35,479 bases of DNA from Clostridia bacterium (GCA_017455295.1 JAFTBJ010000079.1:1-35479); one strand, 5' to 3'. Positions 23,301 to 33,035 are shown, counted from the first letter of the stretch. Notes: generated from the sequence alone by a model not told the origin. Program-made: numbers and translations.

Positions 23301-24534
23301 CAAATTAAAACGGAAATTTTTGACGATCGGCACCGTGTTCATGTTCCTTTTGATGACGTTGCTGGTACTGACTATGAATCTGGTCAACTATTATGAAGTG
23401 ACGGCCGACGCCGACGCTGTTTTGGACGTTCTTCTCCAGCCGAATCTGCCGGACTTCGACGGCCAAACGCCGCGTGGCAACGCGGATGATATGCACGATT
23501 TCATTCCGCGCAATATGTCGGTGGAAGTGCCGTATGAATCCCGCTTTTTTGTCGTTATGGTATCGGCGGACGATGAAGTGCTGCAATCGGATTTGTCCCG
23601 GATCGTGTCGGTGGACGACGACGATGTGAACGACTATATCGACCAAGCACTGAACAGCTCGTCCGCCCGCGGGTTTATCGGCAACTTCCGCTATGCGAAA
23701 ACGGCCGACGAAACCGGCACCCGGATCCTGTTTCTTGACTGCGGCCGAAAACTGGATTCTTTCACCGGGTTTTTATGGATCAGTGTGATCGTCGGGCTGA
23801 GCGGCTGCATCATCATTTTTGTGGCGTTCATGCTGGCGGTCGGCAAGATCGTCGCCCCGATCGCGGAGAGTTACGAAAAGCAAAAGCGCTTTATCTCCGA
23901 TGCAGGACATGAGATCAAAACGCCACTGACCATCATCAATGCGAATGTGGATCTGCTGGAATCGGACGGCGAAAAAGAAGAGCTCACCGACATCCGCCAG
24001 CAAACCAAACGGCTGACGGAACTGACAAACAACCTGATCTTTCTTTCCAAAATGGAAGAAGCCGAACACACATTGCAAAAGATCGCGTTTCCTTTGTCCG
24101 ATCTGGTGGAAGAAACGGCCAGTTCTTTCCGCGCACTCGCCGCCTCGCGATCGCTGCAGTTGGAGACGGATATCACGCCGCAGATGACGATGAACGGGTC
24201 GCCCGATGCGATCCGGCAACTGGTTTCCATCCTGCTCGAAAACGCCGTCAAGTATTCACCCGAGGGCGGCGCCGTGACACTCACATTGGCGCCGCACCGA
24301 AAAGCCGCGGTGCTGATGGTGCGCAACACGGCGGTGAATCCTGTAAACGACGCCGATTTGCCTCATCTTTTTGACCGGTTTTACCGCACCGACACGTCGC
24401 GTAACTCCGGCACCGGCGGGCACGGTATCGGCCTCTCGATCGCCAAGGCTATCGTGGACGCCCATGGCGGCGCTATCGCCGCCTCCACCAAAGACGGCCA
24501 GGATTTCATCATCACCGTCACCCTGCCGCTTTGA
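23293..24534 (+). CDS. Membrane sensor histidine kinase
   Basis: A 413-residue sensor kinase. TM1 is at residues ~10-32 and TM2 at ~158-180, enclosing an extracellular domain of about 125 residues rich in acidic residues, including a run of DDDD. HisKA follows with the phospho-acceptor His206 in FISDAGHEIKTPLTIINANV. The ATPase has N-box LVSILLENAVKYSPEGG, an F/G1 region HLFDRFYRTDTSRNSG and G2 GGHGIGLSIAKAIVDAHGG. No HAMP or PAS domain is obvious. The start overlaps the regulator stop, and the SD TTGGAGGATGTCC lies inside the regulator gene. A strong terminator follows. The nearby htrA points to a stress of secreted or wall proteins as the signal, which is inference. Confidence 0.94.
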   Translation: MINKLKRKFLTIGTVFMFLLMTLLVLTMNLVNYYEVTADADAVLDVLLQPNLPDFDGQTPRGNADDMHDFIPRNMSVEVPYESRFFVVMVSADDEVLQSDLSRIVSVDDDDVNDYIDQALNSSSARGFIGNFRYAKTADETGTRILFLDCGRKLDSFTGFLWISVIVGLSGCIIIFVAFMLAVGKIVAPIAESYEKQKRFISDAGHEIKTPLTIINANVDLLESDGEKEELTDIRQQTKRLTELTNNLIFLSKMEEAEHTLQKIAFPLSDLVEETASSFRALAASRSLQLETDITPQMTMNGSPDAIRQLVSILLENAVKYSPEGGAVTLTLAPHRKAAVLMVRNTAVNPVNDADLPHLFDRFYRTDTSRNSGTGGHGIGLSIAKAIVDAHGGAIAASTKDGQDFIITVTLPL

Positions 24535-24555
24535 TCTATATAATAAAGAATACCG

Positions 24556-24586
24556 GGGAGCAAGAGAGTCTCTTGCTCCCTTTTTT
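24556..24586 (+). terminator. Intrinsic terminator of the two-component operon
   Basis: GGGAGCAAGAGA (24556-24567) and TCTCTTGCTCCC (24569-24580) form a near-perfect hairpin followed by six T, separating the kinase from htrA transcription. Confidence 0.93.
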
Positions 24587-24634
24587 GTGTGTTTTCAAAA
24601 ACTCTGACAATATTTTCAAAAAACAGCTCCCGGT

Positions 24635-24665
24635 TTTAACTGCATTTAAGTTTGGCCGGTACAAT
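24635..24665 (+). promoter_or_regulatory. Putative response-regulator box and promoter of htrA
   Basis: TTTAAC at 24635-24640 and TTTAAG at 24645-24650 form a direct repeat with a 10-base period. Nine bases later lies TACAAT (24660-24665). This repeats the arrangement before the response-regulator gene. The leader to the start at 24701 is about 30 bases. Confidence 0.55.
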
Positions 24666-24700
24666 AGAACTTGTAAAGTACATGAAGGAGGTACACCACC

Positions 24701-26026
<1,326 letters not shown>

Positions 26027-26072
26027 GCAAGACAAGATCCCGACACGCGACATAATCCAACACAAAAAAACG

Positions 26073-26104
26073 AAGGACAAGAGCGATTGATCGCTCTTGT
26101 CCTT
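26073..26104. terminator. Bidirectional terminator between htrA and the acetylation operon
   Basis: AAGGACAAGAGCGAT (26073-26087) pairs perfectly with ATCGCTCTTGTCCTT (26090-26104). A-rich sequence lies before it and T-rich after, so it can end both convergent transcripts. Confidence 0.93.
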
Positions 26105-26123
26105 TATCTTTTATCATATTCCA

Positions 26124-27527
26124 TCAAAATGTTTGCGTACCGATGCAGCGCCATGCGCCGTCTTTTTGGGCGATCACGCGCATGACGGTATCACCGGCGA
26201 CCGCCTCGGCCGGAACGGTGGCTTCAAAGCCGTATTCGCTTTCGGTCACGCCGCCGTTTACCATCGACCGCAGCGACGCTTCATAGCAGCGTGTCTCCCC
26301 GCCGCTTGTCAGGCAGATGTATATGGGAGAATCGTCGTCGATCTGTGCGGGGTCGGATACCACGCCGGTCAAATGCCCCTGCTCCGCCTCGGTCCTTTCA
26401 GTGGCAAGCGTGGTGCAGGCCGCGTCACCCGAAACATCCGGCATGTCCCGCTCGGGGGCGATCATCACCGGCACCTGCCATTGGAAGAACGACAGGCTGC
26501 GCTCGACGATCTCAAACACGACCACATCCGCCTGATACTGATCGATCAGCGACAAATCATAGGGCACCTGCCGGGAAAAGGCCGCCGTGCCGAACTGCTC
26601 CGCCATCAGCGGCAGCAGCGTGTTGCCGAAGGAATCACGGTACATCACCAGCGACCCTGCCTTGCCCTCGCAGGAGGTCACCGCCAGCGTGCTTTCCGGG
26701 CTGTCCCCGACCATATAGGTATAGGTTTGCGGGATATCGTATACATACTCTTCGCTGTAGGCCACAGCGCGGGGATACAGCATGATCTCCAGGTCGCCGC
26801 GATGGATATTTTGGATCGACACCGCCGCATCGGCATAGGTATCGTACGCTTTGCCGGTCGCGGACAGGATCGCGTTATACGCCATCACCGCCCCGCGATT
26901 GTTCCAATGGGAATCGGTCGGGTGATACAGGATATCCGACTCGGCTTGCAGCGCCGCAAACAGATCGACATAGGCAACGCCGTCCAGCGCCTCGGCCAGT
27001 GTGACCGCGTTTTTGTCGCTTGAAAGCGGCACATACCGATCGGGCATATACGCGGGATAGAGGCTGTTTTTGTTGGGCGAGATCGTAAAGAAGAACGATG
27101 CGCCGCGGGCAGCGGCATATTCGCTCATCAGCCGCAGATTGGTCGCCGCGTTATAGATCTGGCGGCCGGACATCAAATCCTTGCCGAGATAGTCGTTGAC
27201 CGTGTCAACATAAAACAGCCAGCCGTCCTTGCCGACGATCACCGAACTGCCCGAAGACTCACCGAGCACATCGGCGGTCGCTTTGGCATTGGCGGTCACA
27301 AGCTGCTGACGGAACGCAAAATGATCGTTGAACCAGGCGCCGAGATCGGCCATAAAGTTCACGTTCGGCCGTCCGTCTTGGAACAATGACGGGAACGGCG
27401 TCGGCACCCGGTTCTCAAGTCCTTCGATCGGCTGGTCGAACGCCATGCATACAAACGGCGCCAGCGAACACGCCAAAAACACGACGATCACGAGAAGCGA
27501 CAGCCCTTTTTGAAGTTTCGAATTCAT
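26124..27527 (-). CDS. AlgJ/AlgX-like SGNH protein for polysaccharide O-acetylation
   Basis: A 467-residue protein with an N-terminal membrane anchor or uncleaved signal (LSLLVIVVFLACSLAPFVCM). It resembles the AlgX/AlgJ SGNH fold: ENRVPTPFPSLF, FNDHFAFRQQLVTANA, SVIVGKDGWLFYV, the Asp-His pair in YHPTDSHWNNRGA and the serine of VMYRDSFGNTLLPLM. These proteins take an acetyl group passed across the membrane by an MBOAT protein and put it on a polysaccharide. The MBOAT gene lies 15 bases upstream in the same operon. The last ~100 residues form an extra beta-rich domain of unknown role. The start follows GGAGGGATGGTCT. The target polymer is not identified by neighbours. Confidence 0.85.
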   Translation of the reverse strand: MNSKLQKGLSLLVIVVFLACSLAPFVCMAFDQPIEGLENRVPTPFPSLFQDGRPNVNFMADLGAWFNDHFAFRQQLVTANAKATADVLGESSGSSVIVGKDGWLFYVDTVNDYLGKDLMSGRQIYNAATNLRLMSEYAAARGASFFFTISPNKNSLYPAYMPDRYVPLSSDKNAVTLAEALDGVAYVDLFAALQAESDILYHPTDSHWNNRGAVMAYNAILSATGKAYDTYADAAVSIQNIHRGDLEIMLYPRAVAYSEEYVYDIPQTYTYMVGDSPESTLAVTSCEGKAGSLVMYRDSFGNTLLPLMAEQFGTAAFSRQVPYDLSLIDQYQADVVVFEIVERSLSFFQWQVPVMIAPERDMPDVSGDAACTTLATERTEAEQGHLTGVVSDPAQIDDDSPIYICLTSGGETRCYEASLRSMVNGGVTESEYGFEATVPAEAVAGDTVMRVIAQKDGAWRCIGTQTF

Positions 27528-27542
27528 AGACCATCCCTCCTC

Positions 27543-28943
27543 TTAAAACCGGAAATAAATAAACGGGTTATATGCACCGGCGGATAGGCGCAGCACGCAC
27601 AGCGCAAACACCGCAAAGGTCGCAACATAGGACAGCACGACGGCGACGGGGCGCCCTTCAAAGCGCTCTTTCACTTTGGGCAAGATCGGCATGGCAAACA
27701 CCGCTCCGACGATCAGAACAATCACCAACGACGGCACGACGATCGGACAAAACGCGGTGATCTGTTCGGGCGTCATCACAAATCCGGTGACCATCTGCTT
27801 GAACATCTGACCCGCCTGCGACAACGTGTCCGCACGGAAGATCACAAAGCCGCCGATCACGACCAGACAGGCATACAACTGCCGCACCGGCCGCCATTTG
27901 ATTTTGCCGATCGGCACGATCTTCGCCTGCTCAAGCAGCTGAAAGAGGCCGTGATACAAGCCCCAGACGATGAACGTCCAGTTGGCGCCGTGCCAGAGTC
28001 CTGTGCAGAAAAACACGATCACCTTGTTCAGGATGGTGCGTGCCTGACCGCGGCGATTGCCGCCAAGTGGGATATAGAGGTATTCTTTGAACCAGGTGGA
28101 CAACGAGATATGCCAGCGACGCCAGAAATTTTGAATGCTGTCCGCATAGTACGGATGATCGAAATTCTCTTTGAGCTGAAATCCAAAGGTGCCGCTGATG
28201 CCGATCGCCATATCGCTGTAGCCGCTGAAATCGTAATAGATCTGCAGCGCATAGGCAATGGCGCCGAGCCATGCGGCCGGAGCCGACAGTTCAGACGGAG
28301 CCAGCGCATAGATGGTGTCCACCGCCAGCCCCAGCGTATTGGCCAGCAGCACCTTTTTGCCGAGTCCCAGCATAAAGCGCCGCAGCCCCCGCGCCACGCC
28401 CGGCAGCGTTTGGGTGCGATGGTCGATCTGTGCGGCAACGTCGTGGTATTTCACGATAGGGCCCGCGATGAGCTGCGGGAACAGCAGGATATACAGCAGC
28501 AGTTTATAAAAATTGCGCTGCGACGTTGACGGGTCGCGATAGACGTCGATCACATAGGACATCGCCTGGAAGGTATAAAAAGAGATGCCGATCGGGAACG
28601 TCAGCTGCGGCACCGGGATCGCCAAGTGAAATGCGCCGTTGATCGTTTCGGTAAAAAACGCGCTGTATTTGAACACGGCAAGCAAGCCGAGATTGAGCAC
28701 CACCGCGGCGGCCAGTACCAGCTTTCGCCAGGGTTTAGGCGATGCTGCCAGGCGTCCGAACACATAGTTCATCAGACAGCTGGCGAGCAGCAGCAGCAAA
28801 TAGACCGGTTCGCCGTAAGCATAAAACACCAGACTGACGATCAGCAGCCAAATATTTTTCGGCAGCATTTTCGGCATGAGGAAATAGCCGATGAGCGCCA
28901 CCGGGAAAAACACAAACAGGAATTCCACCGAACTGAAAACCAT
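27543..28943 (-). CDS. MBOAT-family O-acyltransferase (AlgI/DltB-like)
   Basis: This 466-residue polytopic membrane protein belongs to the MBOAT family. Its signature regions are FPIGISFYTFQAMSYVIDVY, LFPQLIAGPIVKYHDV, YYDFSGYSDMAIGISGTFGF and the catalytic-histidine segment FCTGLWHGANWTFIVWGLYH. The WRRWHISLSTWFKEYLYIPL stretch is typical of the AlgI/DltB branch. It moves acetyl groups from acetyl-CoA across the membrane for use by a partner such as the AlgJ/AlgX-like protein downstream. The ATG at 28943 gives MVFSSVEFLFVFFPVAL, the usual start; the open frame upstream is unrelated and spans the promoter. AAAAGGGGG serves as ribosome binding site. No dltA, dltC or dltD is present, so teichoic acid D-alanylation is unlikely. 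Confidence 0.94.
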   Translation of the reverse strand: MVFSSVEFLFVFFPVALIGYFLMPKMLPKNIWLLIVSLVFYAYGEPVYLLLLLASCLMNYVFGRLAASPKPWRKLVLAAAVVLNLGLLAVFKYSAFFTETINGAFHLAIPVPQLTFPIGISFYTFQAMSYVIDVYRDPSTSQRNFYKLLLYILLFPQLIAGPIVKYHDVAAQIDHRTQTLPGVARGLRRFMLGLGKKVLLANTLGLAVDTIYALAPSELSAPAAWLGAIAYALQIYYDFSGYSDMAIGISGTFGFQLKENFDHPYYADSIQNFWRRWHISLSTWFKEYLYIPLGGNRRGQARTILNKVIVFFCTGLWHGANWTFIVWGLYHGLFQLLEQAKIVPIGKIKWRPVRQLYACLVVIGGFVIFRADTLSQAGQMFKQMVTGFVMTPEQITAFCPIVVPSLVIVLIVGAVFAMPILPKVKERFEGRPVAVVLSYVATFAVFALCVLRLSAGAYNPFIYFRF

Positions 28944-28985
28944 GGCGCGCCGATCCCCCTTTTCTTCTCTCGTGCATTTGGCAAC

Positions 28986-29014
28986 ATTATAGCATTCTCC
29001 CGTTGGAAATGCAA
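28986..29014 (-). promoter_or_regulatory. Promoter of the MBOAT operon
   Basis: Minus-strand TTGCAT (29009-29014) and TATAAT (28986-28991) are 17 bases apart. The leader to 28943 is about 35 bases. Confidence 0.75.
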
Positions 29015-29049
29015 CCGCTCTTCTCAATTTTCATCCGGACGATCAACGT

Positions 29050-29091
29050 GCCGCACACCTTCAAACGGGGATCGCTTTCAAGGTGTGCGGC
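29050..29091. repeat. Inverted repeat after the nuclease-like gene
   Basis: GCCGCACACCTT (29050-29061) is the exact complement of AAGGTGTGCGGC (29080-29091), with an 18-base loop. It lies just after the minus-strand gene ending at 29101. No T-run follows on that strand, so it is either a weak terminator or an RNA-stabilising hairpin. Confidence 0.6.
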
Positions 29092-29100
29092 AAGCGGCGG

Positions 29101-30459
29101 TCAAACGCGTCGCCTGACGGCTTCTAAGTATTCTTCAATCGTCAGAAACCGCCCGTCCATATCTTTGATATGGCGCAGCTTGACATAGCAGCGAGGAAAA
29201 GCGCGCTTGACGGCGGAATACAGATTCGGATAATCTCCTCCGTCTGCAAACCGGTTGGGGGACACATAAAACACCGTCACGCTGTGCGGGTCGCTTTTGG
29301 CCGCCCGCACCAGATAGATGGATATACCGAGCTCATCCATCATGCGCTGCCATCGGTCGACTACCTGCTGCATCGCGTCTTTCTCCGCTTCGGCTTTGGC
29401 TTTTTCCTCCCGCTTTTTGGCTTTGAGCGCTTCTTTTTCCTGCGCTTTTCGACGAAGCGCCTCCCAATAGGACGCCATGTCGTTGCGTTCGAAATACGGG
29501 CACGCTTTGCCGAGGCAATCGTGACTTTCCAACAGCGATTTTGTCAGCGCGCCGCGATGAATATAATGATGGCACCAGCCGACCACATGTTTGCGCTTGA
29601 GCGGAACGTACTCGCCGGTCAGCAGCTTGGTGTTTTTTACCTCGTTTGCCTTTTGTTCGACGGATTCCGGCCATTCCTGTTTTGCCGCATCCGGCTGCGG
29701 CACAGACAGCTTCTTTGTCGTCCGCTCACCCAGATCCGGCCGACACAGGCGGCACGGGCGGCGGCTCTTTGCCGCCGTTTCATAATAGACGGAGCCTTGA
29801 ATATGTGAGACGGATCGCGCGTTCAGGCATGCGGTGCAGGTGGAGCGGTGAAATACCGGAGAACCCGCCAGGTACACATAGTGATACGCAGATCCCATCA
29901 CCTCGATCCAGCGGCGATTATAGTCCCGCCGCATCAGAAAAGGCAGCCGGGCGCGACGATCCGGCGACACCTGCATCACATCCATCACCTGCCGCATCAT
30001 GTCGATGCTGTTGACGCTGCGATGCATGGGAGAAAGCGGCGGTATATTCAAAGCGGTAACCACCGCGTACAAATTGGGGCTGTCGGCGCGCGGAAACGCA
30101 CGCGCAATCGTTCGCGCCATGTCGTATAGCGGCGGACACGGCCGTTCTTTCTCATAGCGCCTCCAAAGCTTTCTCAAAAACCCGGCGTTGGATGCCGCCC
30201 ACGTCCAGATCACGTCATCCGGCTGCAGCCATTCGATCAGATCCCGCACGACCTCCTCCTCGCTTTTCGCCTCTTTAAACCGGCTTTTCTCATACCCGCC
30301 GAGCGGCAATGCCGCCCATTCCAGCGCTTCTTTGGACGGATGCGCCAGCCGCGTGAACCGGTCCTGTTCTTCCCATTGTGTACTCACCCGCATCGCGGCC
30401 AGTTGCGTCAATTCCGCTTTTCCCGCTTCTGCCCATTCGAGATCCAGCAAAACAATCAT
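29101..30459 (-). CDS. DEDD-exonuclease-like protein with Ada-like cysteine motif and coiled coil
   Basis: A 452-residue protein that I recognise only in parts. Residues 1-160 look like a DEDD-type 3'-5' exonuclease fold: MIVLLDLEWAEAG with the D-x-E pair, VIWTWAASNAGFLRKLWRRY where the second acidic motif should lie, and MHRSVNSIDMMRQVM as a degenerate third motif. At ~205-245 is FHRSTCTACLNARSV followed by RRPCRLCRPDL, which resembles the Ada-type zinc-binding or strand-marking motif (H-x4-C ... C-x2-C-RP). Residues ~330-370 are a charged coiled coil (KAKKREEKAKAEAEKDAM). A C-terminal beta/alpha part remains unassigned. No membrane segment is present. The start follows AAAGGAGGTGCTCGACG. 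The gene is monocistronic. A role in nucleic-acid handling is inferred. Confidence 0.6.
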   Translation of the reverse strand: MIVLLDLEWAEAGKAELTQLAAMRVSTQWEEQDRFTRLAHPSKEALEWAALPLGGYEKSRFKEAKSEEEVVRDLIEWLQPDDVIWTWAASNAGFLRKLWRRYEKERPCPPLYDMARTIARAFPRADSPNLYAVVTALNIPPLSPMHRSVNSIDMMRQVMDVMQVSPDRRARLPFLMRRDYNRRWIEVMGSAYHYVYLAGSPVFHRSTCTACLNARSVSHIQGSVYYETAAKSRRPCRLCRPDLGERTTKKLSVPQPDAAKQEWPESVEQKANEVKNTKLLTGEYVPLKRKHVVGWCHHYIHRGALTKSLLESHDCLGKACPYFERNDMASYWEALRRKAQEKEALKAKKREEKAKAEAEKDAMQQVVDRWQRMMDELGISIYLVRAAKSDPHSVTVFYVSPNRFADGGDYPNLYSAVKRAFPRCYVKLRHIKDMDGRFLTIEEYLEAVRRRV

Positions 30460-30550
30460 CGTCGAGCACCTCCTTTAACCATATCTTATCAAAAGAGGTG
30501 TCCGATAAACCGGACAATCGAATTTTTTGCCGAAAATATCCCGAGCAATT

Positions 30551-30688
30551 TGCCGACTGCTCTAAAGGACAGTCGGCAGTTATGAGTTCCGCTGACGCGG
30601 AGCGCTATGAGCGCTTATGGCGCGTTATGATTGCTTTGCAAGTTATGAGTGCCTGCGGCACGTTTGCAAAACTCATATCATAACTTGC
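30551..30688. repeat. Array of short palindromes linked by GTTATGA
   Basis: The 360-base gap 30460-30819 holds no gene. Within it is a chain of small hairpins: 30551-30559/30570-30578 (TGCCGACTG stem), 30588-30601 (TCCGC stem), 30602-30614 (GCGCT stem), 30611-30623 (GCGC stem), 30631-30641 (TTGC stem), 30649-30661 (GTGCC stem) and 30662-30672 (GTTT stem). GTTATGA lies between them at 30579, 30624 and 30642, with weaker forms in the hairpin loops. An inverted copy ends the array at 30678-30688, pairing with 30638-30648 over 11 bases. The stem sequences differ while the linker is kept. The nature of the element is unknown. Confidence 0.7.
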
Positions 30689-30741
30689 CCACAAAACGTG
30701 CCATCCTATCTGTAAGCGGTTTCTTTGCAGCGATATGCGAC

Positions 30742-30785
30742 AAAAATACCGGCTGAATAAGGATCATTTTCCTTACTCAGCCGGT
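30742..30785 (-). terminator. Intrinsic terminator of the CE2 esterase operon
   Basis: Minus-strand ACCGGCTGA (30785-30777) pairs with TCAGCCGGT (30756-30748), with an inner TAAGG/CCTTA pairing, followed by ATTTTTG. Confidence 0.87.
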
Positions 30786-30819
30786 TATTCAACATGAAAG
30801 TACGCCGCTTTTGAAAATA

Positions 30820-33012
30820 TTATGCAAGTCCTGCCGACAGCATATGCCGCACGTCGGTGGTGGAGACGGTGCTGTCGCTGTTATAGTCGGCGGCAGCGGT
30901 TGCCGCGGCGCTAAGCGGCGCCGATTGGCCGAGCAGTGAGCGCAGCACGGCGCGCGCATCGACAGACGTCACCCGCCCGTCTCCTGTGACGTCTCCTGTG
31001 ACGGCGATGATCACGCGGTCAACCACCGCGCCGTTTTGGATCAACTCCAGCGTCATGCCGGTGCCGACAAGGCCGGTCACCGTGTTGCCTTTTGCATCCT
31101 TCACAACCAGCGACGCGGATTGATCCATCATGTTGATCAACCTATCGGCCGTCGTGCCCGCCGGGATATCTCCGAGCACACCGTCCTTGACGGAATAGCG
31201 GCCGGTGATCGTCGAAACGTCGCCCGCCTCATCGGTGAAGCGGCAGTCATACAGCCGCACGCAGGTATCGGTTTGCCCGATCACAAACATATCACAATAG
31301 AGAATCGGCACCAGCCCTTCACTGTCGGCATGGCCCATTTGGCGGATATAGGCGCCGAAATCGACGGTGAGGACGCCGCGATTGTGCGCCGGGAGATCGG
31401 TGCTGTCGATATTGGACAGCGTCGCCGCGTTGACATAGGCGAGCTCGCCATCCGGTTTGCGATAAGTCAGGGAAATATTAAACGCGGTGTCACTGGCAAA
31501 ATCGATCCGCCAATAGGGCGTTTCGTCGATATCCACCAGCGCGTTGTTATAGGCCGTGGTGATCTGCGGCCAATAGAATCCGTCGCCGCCTTTATAGAGC
31601 GCCACCGAACCGTCGCCGTAGCCGTAATACGGCCAGATATAGGAGACGCCGTCCTTGGCGATCGGGGTCTTAGAGATGCCCTCTTTGGGCATCAGCGACA
31701 AACCGCCCGCGTCACCGGCAAGCGCGTTTTCGATCGCTGTCCGCCGTGCGCCGAGGCGATAAGGATCGGTCGTGCCGACGGCCAGTTCCGTCTCCGCACG
31801 GGCGACAGCCCCCGCGATCGTCGCGGTCTGCGTGGCGGCTTTGGCGGTGTTGATCGCCGAGCGCAGCTGCTCCGCTGTCGCTTTGGCCGACGTATAGTCG
31901 GACGGCAAAACGGTGTTCAAGAGAAAGTCGGAGAGCACGTCGCCTGCCGCTCGCTGCTGTGCCACTGTGGGATGGGTCACCGCGCCGGACATGCCCTTCG
32001 GGAGGATCAGGAAATAATACCCCGCCGCCTCGCCGCCGAGCTCGTTTTGCGCTGCGGTGATCTCGTTTTGATAAAATACGCCCGACATGCCGGTGCACCA
32101 GACGATCTTGGCGTTCAGGTTATAGTTTCGCGCCATCTGCATCAGGTTCTTCGCACCGGCTTTGAATTCCGCGTTGGAGAGGTTATTGGCCGAGCGGGTG
32201 GCATAGTCGTTGTCGCCGAGATTGATGACCACCACATCCGCCTGCGGATCAAACGCATAGGCGGATGTTTGATCGCGCCACCAGCAGGTGATCGGATACA
32301 TCATCTGCAGATTGACATCGCGTCCGTTCCACCCGGCGACGCAGCCATAGCCGCTCGTCTGGGTCACGCGGACATCCGCTCCGAGCGTCTTGCCCGCAAA
32401 GAAGGCGTAGGTCTGGGTGCCGTCCTCATAATAGGGATCGTTGTCGCCGGGATCCGCGACGCCGAGCGACGAGTTCCACAGGCAGCCGTACCCGCCCGAA
32501 AGCGAGTCTCCGATCACGTCGATCACGAGCGGTTTATCGGGCGCGCCGCTCAGCAGATGCCCCGTGAAGGTGAGTGCCTCCGCACAGCAAAGGGAAATCT
32601 GCGCCTCGGTCTGGCGATACACCTCAATATGGTGCGCGCCTTGCGAAAGACCGCTTGCCAGTTTGATCCATGTCCGCTCGTGCACGTTTTTCTGCGAGCA
32701 GGAAACGCGCACGCGCGATGACTGCCCGTCTACGGCGACCAGCAGATATTGCTCCGCTTCAAACTCCGAATTGCACAGCACGGTCGCCGTCAGCGTCACA
32801 TCCCCCCGCCCTTCGAAATAGACCTCAAAGCCGGAGGCAACATCATCCATATATAAACAGTTTGCCTGCTCGACCGTACGGCCGAGCGTGTGATAATAAC
32901 CGTGCATCCGTCCGAACGTAAGCGTCTGCGTCTCATCCGCCGAAGCGAAAGCAACCGGCAGGCAAAGTGCGAGCAGACAAGCGATGCACAGAATGATCCA
33001 CACATATCTCAT
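30820..33012 (-). CDS. Secreted CE2-type SGNH acetyl esterase with dockerin (downstream copy)
   Basis: A 730-residue exported esterase. The signal peptide runs to about AFASADE (residue 26). Residues ~28-155 form the CE2 N-terminal jelly roll (SGFEVYFEGRGDVTLTATVL, GLSQGAHHIEVYRQTEAQIS). The SGNH domain follows with Ser170 in VIDVIGDSLSGGYG, VVINLGDNDY and the histidine in AVTHPTVAQQ. A helical stretch, a beta-rich module (~455-620) and a dockerin with DVTGDGRVTSVD and DYNSDSTVSTTD complete it. CE2 enzymes remove acetyl groups from plant xylan or mannan. The dockerin suggests assembly on a cellulosome-like scaffold. The ATG at 33012 has GGAGGACGATC upstream; an earlier start lacks such a site. 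It is a paralogue of the next gene, 23 bases apart. Confidence 0.88.
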   Translation of the reverse strand: MRYVWIILCIACLLALCLPVAFASADETQTLTFGRMHGYYHTLGRTVEQANCLYMDDVASGFEVYFEGRGDVTLTATVLCNSEFEAEQYLLVAVDGQSSRVRVSCSQKNVHERTWIKLASGLSQGAHHIEVYRQTEAQISLCCAEALTFTGHLLSGAPDKPLVIDVIGDSLSGGYGCLWNSSLGVADPGDNDPYYEDGTQTYAFFAGKTLGADVRVTQTSGYGCVAGWNGRDVNLQMMYPITCWWRDQTSAYAFDPQADVVVINLGDNDYATRSANNLSNAEFKAGAKNLMQMARNYNLNAKIVWCTGMSGVFYQNEITAAQNELGGEAAGYYFLILPKGMSGAVTHPTVAQQRAAGDVLSDFLLNTVLPSDYTSAKATAEQLRSAINTAKAATQTATIAGAVARAETELAVGTTDPYRLGARRTAIENALAGDAGGLSLMPKEGISKTPIAKDGVSYIWPYYGYGDGSVALYKGGDGFYWPQITTAYNNALVDIDETPYWRIDFASDTAFNISLTYRKPDGELAYVNAATLSNIDSTDLPAHNRGVLTVDFGAYIRQMGHADSEGLVPILYCDMFVIGQTDTCVRLYDCRFTDEAGDVSTITGRYSVKDGVLGDIPAGTTADRLINMMDQSASLVVKDAKGNTVTGLVGTGMTLELIQNGAVVDRVIIAVTGDVTGDGRVTSVDARAVLRSLLGQSAPLSAAATAAADYNSDSTVSTTDVRHMLSAGLA

Positions 33013-33035
33013 GATCGTCCTCCAAAACACGATTC

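Noticed and set aside
27543-28943. DltB assignment for the MBOAT gene.
   Set aside because: No dltA, dltC or dltD gene is near, and an AlgJ/AlgX-like partner follows, which points to polysaccharide acetylation.
30551-30688. Possible CRISPR array.
   Set aside because: The conserved unit is only about 7 bases, spacing is irregular, and the intervening segments are palindromes rather than unique spacers.
31036-32721. A 561-codon plus-strand open frame opposite the CE2 esterase.
   Set aside because: The esterase has all CE2 and dockerin motifs; a similar antisense frame occurs opposite its paralogue, so it is a by-product of codon bias.
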